Assembly: GCA_017509065.1 (NCBI GenBank)
Contig: JAFWQM010000128.1
Span: forward strand, 1-22,582
From: Clostridia bacterium
GTDB lineage: Bacteria > Bacillota_A > Clostridia > Christensenellales > Aristaeellaceae
Reading direction: 5' to 3'
Length of the DNA stretch: 22,582 nucleotides
Shown: piece by piece, positions 6,840 to 13,652 of the stretch
Numbering within the stretch: the first letter of the stretch is position 1
Layout of the letters: each line of letters starts with the position of its first letter
Program-made: the position numbers and the translations under genes
The notes under the pieces: model-generated
Told to the model about the DNA's origin: nothing
Database searches by the model: none
What the model saw: only the letters and a program-made list of their open reading frames with translations

Positions 6840-7379
6840 TCATTTTTTTTCAAAACGGAACATGCCATCAAAATCTTCCGTCCCGTCATAGTTGTTCGGT
6901 TCTCCGGTTTCCGGATCGCAAGGGTTGGTATGAAAGCGGTGGAAGAATTCTACGGCATGGAACCCACATTTGTTGATGTAGAAATGGATGTTCCGCTTCT
7001 CGAAGTAGGGCGTACATGTCTCCCAGACTACCGTTTCAGGGTACATGCATTCCACTTCCTGCCATGCCGCGAATCCGACGCCTTTGCTGTGCGCTTCAGG
7101 AATGACGAACAGGAGATCGAGATGGTTGTGCTGCGTTTTCTCATCAATCTGGAGCACGACGCCCCCGACAATCCTGCCATCTTCCCGGATGCGGTAGGCA
7201 ACGCCATTATCAATACTGCGTTCTATGGTTGCGCGGGAGATGATCTCTCCGTCCTCTTCATAATGATCGTCACGTTTCCCGAATTCTTCCGTCGCGCCGT
7301 ACTTAAAAGCGCGCTGGTTGTCCAGGATAAACTGTTCCCGGTCGTCGTTGGTGAGAAGCGTCAGGGTGATGTTGGCCAT
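6840..7379 (-). CDS. GNAT-family N-acetyltransferase
   Basis: A 179-residue cytoplasmic acetyltransferase that would move an acetyl group from acetyl-CoA to an unknown amine. The GNAT core is visible: a hydrophobic strand VGGVVLQID (71-79), the strand LDLLFVIPEAHSKGVG (87-102) leading into the acetyl-CoA pyrophosphate loop (motif A, here HSKGVGF in place of the usual R/Q-x-x-G-x-G/A), and the late YFEKRNIHFYINKCGF helix-strand (125-140). Start choice: AAGGAGG eight bases before the ATG at 7379; an upstream in-frame start at 7463 has no such site. A clear promoter lies at 7549-7577, giving a leader of about 160 bases in which I see no recognised regulatory element. The substrate cannot be told from the sequence. 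Confidence 0.85.
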   Translation of the reverse strand: MANITLTLLTNDDREQFILDNQRAFKYGATEEFGKRDDHYEEDGEIISRATIERSIDNGVAYRIREDGRIVGGVVLQIDEKTQHNHLDLLFVIPEAHSKGVGFAAWQEVECMYPETVVWETCTPYFEKRNIHFYINKCGFHAVEFFHRFHTNPCDPETGEPNNYDGTEDFDGMFRFEKK

Positions 7380-7548
7380 GTTCAAGCCCTCCTTCATGAA
7401 ATAATGCTCGGCAACAAAAGGCTCAAAGCCAATTGTTCCGAGCTCACCCGGCATCTTATCCAACAGGCGGCCTGCAAAGCTTTCACTTTACGATCCCCTA
7501 CGCTACGGCGTACTGTCCTCCGATGACCGATATTCAGTTGACACCGTG

Positions 7549-7577
7549 ATTATAGCAGATTGTCTGGCACTTTTCAA
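7549..7577 (-). promoter_or_regulatory. Promoter of the GNAT gene
   Basis: On the minus strand TTGAAA (7572-7577) and a perfect TATAAT (7549-7554) are separated by exactly 17 bases. The -35 box directly abuts the stop codon of the phage tail gene (7578-7580), so the acetyltransferase has its own promoter and does not depend on the tail gene. Confidence 0.75.
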
Positions 7578-10472
7578 TTACGGTTCTTTTACCAGTTCAT
7601 AGTCATAGGTGGCGCTGTACAGCACATCCCTAGTGGTAAGCGTGATGCTTTTCATTCCGGTATGGGCGTTGTTCCATATGGCGTCCGCCGTGCTGTCAGC
7701 GGACTTCCGTTTCCACTGGAACCGGGAAGCTGGAAGACTGGCCGTCACGTTCTGGCTTCCGTGCCACACCCGTGCATTCAGGGTTGTATTCTGGATATCC
7801 TCCGACAAGATGTCCGATGTGGATATGATCTCGATCCGGAAGCCCACCAACTCGTCCATATCCGAATAGACCCGCTCCACCCGCTGGTTGATGCCGGTAT
7901 TGCTGGACAGGTCAAGGGTCTGGCCGAAGTCCGCCGACACATGATTGGTGGTGATGGCCCCGGCCTTGATGTTGCTGCCTTCAATGGTGGCGGCGGCAAT
8001 TTTGTCGCCCGTGATCGTCCCGGAAAGAATCTCATTTGCCGTGATCGTCGCGGCGGCAATCTGCTCCGCTGTCACCGACCGGGCCACCAGCACCGTGCCG
8101 CTCAGCTGCTGCCGGTACTTTTCCTGCTGCAGTTCCTGAACGGAGAGGCCGGAAGCTTGGGCATTGATTTCATAGATCAGGCCATCGTCGCCCCGGATAA
8201 TCAGCCGTTCTGTTGCCAGGGTGCCTGATGTAATCACATCCGCATTCAGGGATACCACCTTCGCATCCGTGATGCTGGCGTCCGCGATTTGGGCCGTCCC
8301 GACCGCGCCGTTGGCGATCAAGGCAGCGGTAATGGCACCCAAGGCGATCTGTGCTGTGTCCACAGCGGCATTGGCGATCTGGGCATTGGTGATCGCCGCC
8401 TGGGCAATCTTGGCGGTTGTGACAGCAAGGTCAGCGATTTTTGCTGAATCCACCGCCAAGTCAGCGATCTTGGCTTTGGTCACCTGCCCATCCAGAATGT
8501 GGGCAGTAACGATAGCGCCTTCCTGGATATTCGCGGTCCCGATGGCGGCACCGTCAATCTTGGCGTTGTCAATAGAAGCATCGGCGATCTTCGCCTTATC
8601 CACAGCGCCATCCTCGATATGCGCCCGTTTGATTTCGCCTTCGCCGATCTTTGCACTGGTAATGGCAGCATCGTGGATGTTGGCTTCCTCAATGGCCCCC
8701 TGGCCGATGTGCGCAGTGCCTATGGAGCCTTCCTCGATCTGGGCAGAGCCAATGGCGGCGTCCCCGATTTTGGCGCGGGTAATGGCTGCGTCATCAATCT
8801 GTGCGGTACCAATCGCACCTTCTACAATCTTGGCCCGGCCCACAGCAGCGTCCTGGATTTTGGCTGTTCCGATGGCCGCGTCTGCGATCTGCGCTTCCCC
8901 GATGGCGGCTTCACCCACCTTGGCGCGGGTGATGGCCGCGTCCTGGATATGGGCGGTTTCAATCGCCGCCATTTGAATCTGGGCTGAACTGACGGAACCA
9001 CTCTGCAGCTGGCCCGTGCCCACGGAATTGATGGCCAACTTGCTACCTGTAATCACTCCGCTGGGCAGCTGCCGGGCAGAGATCACATTGCTCTCCACTG
9101 TATCCGCGACGGTGCCCAGGGTCATGGAGGTGTATTTCTTCAGCAGGCAGTCATATGTATACTGGGTCATGCGCATGGACACCATGACCCCGATCCGGGG
9201 AGCCAGCACCCGCACAGCGTCGCCCAGGTAGATATTCTGTAAAAAGCCGTAGGGCTTGTATTCTTCGGTGTCAGGACAATTAATGAAGCTGACGGTCAGC
9301 GATACGGTGGGCAGGTCGCAGCCAGCATCAAACTGCTTCTGCGCTTCTGCCCGCATTTCGGCGTAACACTGTTCCTTTGTTTTCGGTTCATCCTTGTCCT
9401 CGGATTCCTTGGCGTCGGATACAGGCAGGTGAATCCATTTCGGATGAGGGTACGCTCCTATATTGGGACTGTCCAGAAAGAGCTCCGGCAGATACAGCAC
9501 CTCTCCATCCTTATCCTGCCCGGTGGGCATGATGCGGGTGACCACGTTGGACAGATCTTCATCGTAGCTGATACCCAGCAGGTTCTTTCCCTGCCGGATC
9601 TGCACGTTGGTGTCTTTGCCCACGCGCTCTACCACATAAGCATCAAACCAATCCCGCTGCAGTTCCCCGCCATATTTGGCAATGACTCCTTCATCTCCCA
9701 GCAGGGCATCCACAGGGTTCACATTTTCAAAGGACGCTTCTTCCGCTGTACTGGAAAGGTCGGAATAAAAGGTAAAGCCATGTTCGGAAAGGCAATGGCT
9801 GCTGATACCCTGAACGACAGAAGCCCCCGCCGAAGAGGACGAGGGCTTATAGGATTGGATCATGTTGTCCATGAGATCATAGAAGATATGCCGGGCATAG
9901 ACGGTGACCTTATCCAGTTCAGGCACCACCCGGTAAATACGGAACGGCTGATCCCGCAGCTGCCGTTCTTCCACGACGGAAGACACAGCTTCCGATGCAG
10001 AGCCCTCCTGATGGTCGAACACCAGGTAGGTTGTATCCATGAAGCCGTGCTTCCCATCCGGTGCTGTCACCTCATACCACGCGCTACTGGTCTTGGCGAT
10101 CACCTGCACCAGGGATGTGTTTTTATAGGCAGCAAGGATCGTATAATTCCTTCCGGGGCCGTTCCGCAGGTTCAGGGTACCTTTCCTGGTTTCAGCGCCG
10201 GAAAAGTCCGTGTTGATCCGCCAGATTTCCCTCCGGTTGTCGTCGCCCGGCGAGGTGAAGTTGACGCGGGGCGTCATGGCAGCAGGCACCGGAGCCCGGA
10301 GGATACAGCCCTCAATCAGCCGCTGCCATTTGCCGCCCGCGTCAATGGAATGAGTGAGCTGCAGTTCATACTCCCCGTTCAAGGTTTCCGTGACCTGGGC
10401 AGTCAAAGGGGCGAGCACCCCATTGCCATTGGTGGAAAAGTCGGTGCAGTCCGCAGGATACACACAGATCAA
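7578..10472 (-). CDS. Orphan phage tail-tip/minor structural protein with decapeptide repeats
   Basis: A 964-residue siphophage-type tail-tip protein. Residues 1-95 and 169-about 450 match the N-terminal hub region of 'phage minor structural proteins' (VTETLNGEYELQLTH, then FRIYRVVPELDKVTVYARHI). Residues 98-152 are a bacterial SH3 domain (LNLRNGPGRNY...GKHGFMDTTYL) set into that region. Residues 483-742 are 26 decapeptide repeats, probably an elongated beta-structured stalk, with degenerate copies to about 850. The C-terminus (850-964) is an Ig-like domain (ITSTSDIL..., FQWKRKSADS...DAIWN). Start: TTG at 10472, chosen because AGGAGGTGA lies seven bases upstream and the ATG codons downstream lack a site. 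No other phage gene (terminase, capsid, tape measure, holin, lysin, integrase) is nearby, so it is a prophage remnant or a co-opted gene. Confidence 0.85.
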   Translation of the reverse strand: MICVYPADCTDFSTNGNGVLAPLTAQVTETLNGEYELQLTHSIDAGGKWQRLIEGCILRAPVPAAMTPRVNFTSPGDDNRREIWRINTDFSGAETRKGTLNLRNGPGRNYTILAAYKNTSLVQVIAKTSSAWYEVTAPDGKHGFMDTTYLVFDHQEGSASEAVSSVVEERQLRDQPFRIYRVVPELDKVTVYARHIFYDLMDNMIQSYKPSSSSAGASVVQGISSHCLSEHGFTFYSDLSSTAEEASFENVNPVDALLGDEGVIAKYGGELQRDWFDAYVVERVGKDTNVQIRQGKNLLGISYDEDLSNVVTRIMPTGQDKDGEVLYLPELFLDSPNIGAYPHPKWIHLPVSDAKESEDKDEPKTKEQCYAEMRAEAQKQFDAGCDLPTVSLTVSFINCPDTEEYKPYGFLQNIYLGDAVRVLAPRIGVMVSMRMTQYTYDCLLKKYTSMTLGTVADTVESNVISARQLPSGVITGSKLAINSVGTGQLQSGSVSSAQIQMAAIETAHIQDAAITRAKVGEAAIGEAQIADAAIGTAKIQDAAVGRAKIVEGAIGTAQIDDAAITRAKIGDAAIGSAQIEEGSIGTAHIGQGAIEEANIHDAAITSAKIGEGEIKRAHIEDGAVDKAKIADASIDNAKIDGAAIGTANIQEGAIVTAHILDGQVTKAKIADLAVDSAKIADLAVTTAKIAQAAITNAQIANAAVDTAQIALGAITAALIANGAVGTAQIADASITDAKVVSLNADVITSGTLATERLIIRGDDGLIYEINAQASGLSVQELQQEKYRQQLSGTVLVARSVTAEQIAAATITANEILSGTITGDKIAAATIEGSNIKAGAITTNHVSADFGQTLDLSSNTGINQRVERVYSDMDELVGFRIEIISTSDILSEDIQNTTLNARVWHGSQNVTASLPASRFQWKRKSADSTADAIWNNAHTGMKSITLTTRDVLYSATYDYELVKEP
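8247..9026 (-). repeat. 26 tandem 30-base repeats coding decapeptides
   Basis: In-frame array inside the phage tail gene. Each unit codes ten residues of the pattern A-I/V-x-x-A-x-I-x-x-A/G (for example AIGTAQIDDA, AITRAKIGDA, AVDKAKIADA), with 26 uninterrupted units. Positions 2, 5 and 7 are nearly always Ile/Val, Ala and Ile/Leu/Val, while positions 3, 4, 6 and 8 vary and are polar. Such a rhythm suits a beta-helical or trimeric fibre with a hydrophobic core. The units have diverged at DNA level, so the array is old or selected to stay different. The period also creates a long antisense open frame with no sign of being a gene. Confidence 0.9.
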
Positions 10473-10598
10473 TGGGCCTCACCTCCTCGGGGGCAAAATG
10501 AAAGCGCCGTCCATATGGACAACGCAAATGGTTCTTCTTGGAAGATACAATAATCCTCCGGATCAGGTTGTGATGCTCCGTCAGTTCAAAACTATTTT

Positions 10599-10611
10599 CC
10601 GAGATTCTCGG
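10599..10611. other. Short palindrome upstream of the phage tail gene
   Basis: CCGAGA-T-TCTCGG is a perfect 13-base palindrome in the 173-base gap (10473-10645) between the SEL1 fragment and the tail gene. The one-base centre is too small for an RNA loop, so a protein-binding site is more likely than a hairpin. No T-run adjoins it. Apart from the ribosome binding site of the tail gene, I see nothing else in this gap. Confidence 0.3.
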
Positions 10612-10645
10612 CTATTAAGGATATTGTAAATAAACAGCGAAGCTC

Positions 10646-11089
10646 TCACTGTCCAAGGATAAGCAATTGACGCTGCGCCTCTTCGCTTCCTCTTTCAGCG
10701 GCCAGTTGATAAAGCTCAATGGCTTTCTCTCTGGATTGTTCTACGCCTAAGCCTTCGAGATAAAGATATCCCAGGCATTCCAGACCATCCGGATCTTCCT
10801 GGTCCGCGGAAAGCTGATAATACTCTGCTGCCTTCACATAATCCACGTTCATGCCTACCCCAAACTGATAGGCTTTTCCCATGCCCCACTGCCCCATGGA
10901 ATCTCCCTGATCCGCAGCAAGCCCGTAGTATTTCAGAGACATTTCATCGGATTGTTCCACGCCATCACCAAATTCATACAGCTGCGCCAGATGTGCCTGC
11001 CCGGGAGCATATTGCTGATCAGCGGCCAACCGGTAATACTCCGCCGCTGTTTCGTATGACTGCAGCACGCCGTTGCCATACTCATGATG
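10646..11089 (-). pseudogene. SEL1-repeat protein, 5'-truncated
   Basis: About 148 codons of SEL1-type TPR repeats: YGNGVLQSYETAAEYYRLAADQ, then FGDGVEQSDEMSLKYYGLAADQG, FGVGMNVDYVKAAEYYQLSADQ and EGLGVEQSREKAIELYQLAAERG, each about 36 residues with the family's LG.xY..G.GV and A..(Y/W)...AA signatures. Such proteins act as scaffolds in protein-protein contacts. The frame begins in mid-repeat (HHEYGNGV) after a stop at 11090-11092, there is no initiator with a ribosome binding site, and the upstream part is replaced by the end of the GH78 gene, whose stop (11095-11097) is only a few bases away. The 3' end looks natural (LLILGQ, then a stop). It is a truncated remnant; read-through from the GH78 operon could transcribe it. 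Confidence 0.8.
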
Positions 11090-11094
11090 TCAGG

Positions 11095-13623
11095 TCAGGC
11101 AATTAATGAATGGACACCGTTTGATACTGGTTCCAGCCGGCCGTCGGGCCACTGGATTTCTGCACGAATCGGCGTTTGCACACGTAAATGCAGCTTACTC
11201 CCTTTATATCGCCATTCGCTTTCGATCATCCCGACTGGAGAATTCCACCGAGCCTTTGCATACCCAAGGGATGGATGTGGGTATGGGCGGATGGTTAGCT
11301 TTCCATCCTTCAGCCGGATACCGCAAACACTGTCCAGGAGCCATCCGCAGATCGCACCGTATGCGTAATGATTCATGGAATCGTGCACGGTACCGTCGGA
11401 ACGGATACCATCCCAGGTCTCCCAAATGGAGGTCGCCCCTTTTTTGATGGCATACAGCCAGCTGGGGCTGGTGTCCTGCAGCAGCAGCCGATATGCCGTA
11501 TCTGTGTGTCCATGCTCCGTCAGCACCCGGCAGAGATCCGGCGTGGACAGAAAACCTGTATTCAGGTGATCCCCGTTCTGCTTCACCAGGGAGTTCAATT
11601 GATCCGCAGCGGCTTGAGCCTCCACCGGATCCAATAAACCGAAAGCAATGGGCCGTACGTATTCGCATTGACGGTTAGAATCTATTCTCCCGTGATCCGT
11701 ACAGCAATAACGGTATGCTTTTCGAGCCATCTCAGCAATCTTCCGATACTTCTCTGAGTCTCCGGGTTTTCCCAGAATTGCCGCGATCTGCTCCATCAAG
11801 TCAGCCGAATGAAAATAGTAGGCGGTTGCCACCTCCGGTGCGCCTTCCAGGCCATTCTTGCGCAGGGCATCCATACTGTTCACGTCAGGCTCCAGCCATT
11901 CTCCAAAGTGAAAGCCCTGATCCTGCAAAGCTTCCTTCCAGGGATTACCTTGATTCGCTGGCCTTGTTTCCCGGGCACGCTGTTCCAGGAACGTCATCCA
12001 TCTGCGCATCATATCATAGTTCTCTTCCAAAATGGCCGTGTCGCCATAGGCTTGATACAGCGCCCAGGGCACCAGCACACAGGCGTCTCCCCAGCCGGCA
12101 GAACTCTGCAGCAGCAAAGAAAACCGATCCCGGCCGTCATTGATCGGCGCAATATTCGCCATCAAGCCATCGTCAGCCTGGGCCAAACGGCATTCCGCCA
12201 GCCATTTGCGCAGGATAGGCCAGCAATCCGTCAGCATCACGCCTGTCGGAGCAAAGGCCGCCGCGTCCCCAGTCCAGCCTGTCCGCTCCCGGGTAGGACA
12301 GTCTGTGGGAATATCACAGAAGTTTGATTTCATGCTCCAAAGACTGTTGCGAAACAGCTGATTGACCGCCTCATTCCCACAAGTGAAAAAGGCTGTTTGC
12401 GGCATATGGGAATATACGGCAATAGCCGTAAACTGAGCGCCGTTCAGATTCACGTCCGTTTCAATCTTTGCGTACCGGAAACCGAAAAGGGTGAAATTGG
12501 GTTTATACCGATTAAAACCATCCTTGCAGATGTATTCGATTCTTTGCGGCACGCCGCCATTTTTGTTGCGTTCGCCGGGCGCGAAATTTTCCTGGGTAAA
12601 ATTTCCGTTTTCATCCAAGGCTTCTCCATGCCACAGGACGATTTTCTGCCCGTCTTTTGCCTGTACGCACAATTCGGTATACCCGGCCAGGTTCTGTCCA
12701 AAATCGATCAGGGTATCGCCGTTGGGCGCCGTGAATACTTTTCCTTGGAATCGCTCCTGTTCCCTCACGGGCACACTGTCGGAACAAACCAAATGGTCAA
12801 AACCGAAATCGGCTGGGATAACCTCATGCCAATCGGTAACCTGCTCCAGACGGGCGTCATAACGCTCTCCCAACTGCAAGTCGTTTTCCCGGATTGGTCC
12901 CATCTGACTCGCCTGCCAGCATTCATCACTGATCAGCACCAGCTGATGATCGACCTCCATCTGACACAGCAGCGCCAAGTCATCCCCATAGTAATGATTC
13001 AGCCCGTCAATGCCGTTATTGCCCCGGTACCAACCGTCCCCGAGAACGACCAGCATCTCATTTTCACCCTCGTGCAGCAGCGGCGATACATCGTATACCT
13101 GGTATTGCAGGCGCTGATGATAATCATCCGTACCCGGAGCCAGCACATAATCGCCCACTCGATGTCCGTTCAGGTAAGCGACATACAGGCCGTGACAGGT
13201 AATATACAGTCTGGCGTGGTCCGTGCGTTCCAGAGAAAAAGTGCGTTTCAGATAACTGGCTGCCTGGCGCTTTCCCTTTTCAATGGTCAGCTCCGGACTG
13301 ATCCATTTGGCCATCCAGGATGAAGCTTGTAACAATCCCATCTCGAACCAGGCGTCATTCCATTCGCCGGGCTGATCATTTTCATCCCACAGACGTATAC
13401 GCCAGGTGAGGTGTTCCCGTGGGGCAGCATCATAACCGCAGCGGGCCAGCATGCGGCCGGTGGTTACCTTCCCGCTTTTCCAGACGGCTGTTTTCCCATT
13501 TCTAACGATGATTTCATAAGCGCTTTGCAGACCGCCATCGGTATGCCAGGAAAAAACCGGTCGGACAGTTTGCAAGCCCAAAGGATTTTCCAGGTGTTCT
13601 GTCCGTAGGTGAACGGCTTTCAT
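11095..13623 (-). CDS. GH78 alpha-L-rhamnosidase (long form)
   Basis: An 842-residue cytoplasmic enzyme (no signal peptide) removing terminal alpha-L-rhamnose. Domain order: an Fn3-like rhamnosidase N-terminal domain (about 1-105, LRTEHLENPLG...RPVFSW), a beta-sandwich of the Bac_rhamnosid_N type (about 130-290), a further beta domain, the (alpha/alpha)6 catalytic barrel (about 390-745) and a C-terminal beta-sandwich. Catalytic signatures: DCPTRERTGWTGD, where Asp441 and Glu446 have the spacing of Asp567/Glu572 in Bacillus GL1 RhaB, and SIWETWDG with the likely base Glu735. Start: ATG 13623, six to seven bases after GGGAGGTG; the GTG at 13632 lies on that site and is rejected. It is the last gene of the operon, 29 bases after the GH2-esterase. 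The DNA is notably AT-rich compared with the genes upstream. Confidence 0.9.
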   Translation of the reverse strand: MKAVHLRTEHLENPLGLQTVRPVFSWHTDGGLQSAYEIIVRNGKTAVWKSGKVTTGRMLARCGYDAAPREHLTWRIRLWDENDQPGEWNDAWFEMGLLQASSWMAKWISPELTIEKGKRQAASYLKRTFSLERTDHARLYITCHGLYVAYLNGHRVGDYVLAPGTDDYHQRLQYQVYDVSPLLHEGENEMLVVLGDGWYRGNNGIDGLNHYYGDDLALLCQMEVDHQLVLISDECWQASQMGPIRENDLQLGERYDARLEQVTDWHEVIPADFGFDHLVCSDSVPVREQERFQGKVFTAPNGDTLIDFGQNLAGYTELCVQAKDGQKIVLWHGEALDENGNFTQENFAPGERNKNGGVPQRIEYICKDGFNRYKPNFTLFGFRYAKIETDVNLNGAQFTAIAVYSHMPQTAFFTCGNEAVNQLFRNSLWSMKSNFCDIPTDCPTRERTGWTGDAAAFAPTGVMLTDCWPILRKWLAECRLAQADDGLMANIAPINDGRDRFSLLLQSSAGWGDACVLVPWALYQAYGDTAILEENYDMMRRWMTFLEQRARETRPANQGNPWKEALQDQGFHFGEWLEPDVNSMDALRKNGLEGAPEVATAYYFHSADLMEQIAAILGKPGDSEKYRKIAEMARKAYRYCCTDHGRIDSNRQCEYVRPIAFGLLDPVEAQAAADQLNSLVKQNGDHLNTGFLSTPDLCRVLTEHGHTDTAYRLLLQDTSPSWLYAIKKGATSIWETWDGIRSDGTVHDSMNHYAYGAICGWLLDSVCGIRLKDGKLTIRPYPHPSLGYAKARWNSPVGMIESEWRYKGSKLHLRVQTPIRAEIQWPDGRLEPVSNGVHSLIA

Positions 13624-13652
13624 GACCTGCACCTCCCTGCTCTTTCATGCGC

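Larger units (their letters stand above)
5417..11094. other. Accessory block between the two sugar units, bounded by gene debris
   Basis: All genes here read on the minus strand and none concerns sugars. The left edge is a relaxase tail joined directly behind the GH127 stop; the right edge is a SEL1 gene beheaded directly behind the GH78 stop. Both joins are within a few bases of the stop codons of convergent sugar genes, a harmless place to insert or delete DNA. I see no integrase, no attachment-site duplication and no inverted repeats, so the block is better read as several layered events than as one element. An assembly join cannot be excluded. Confidence 0.45.

Noticed and set aside
6770..6840. 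Small inverted repeats after the GNAT stop as a terminator
   Set aside because: The best pairings are five base pairs with mismatches and no adjacent T-run on the minus strand.
7380..7463. Upstream in-frame start of the GNAT protein at 7463
   Set aside because: It adds 28 residues with no family match and no ribosome binding site, whereas ATG 7379 follows AAGGAGG at normal distance.
6726..7526. 266-codon plus-strand frame opposite the GNAT gene
   Set aside because: No ribosome binding site and no recognisable domain; it crosses the DUF134 promoter and its repeats. The minus strand has a good GNAT fold with a ribosome binding site and promoter.
8221..8976. Long plus-strand open frame (251 codons) opposite the decapeptide array
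   Set aside because: The 30-base period of the coding strand prevents stops in the opposite frame. The translation is a low-complexity Ala/Ile/Ser/Pro repeat with no ribosome binding site.
8247..9026. Regular 30-base periodicity as a CRISPR array
   Set aside because: There are no spacers: every unit is coding, in frame and diverged, with a clear decapeptide pattern, and no cas genes are present.
13624..13632. GTG start for the long GH78 at 13632
   Set aside because: The GTG is part of the GGGAGGTG ribosome binding site itself; the ATG nine bases on has proper spacing.
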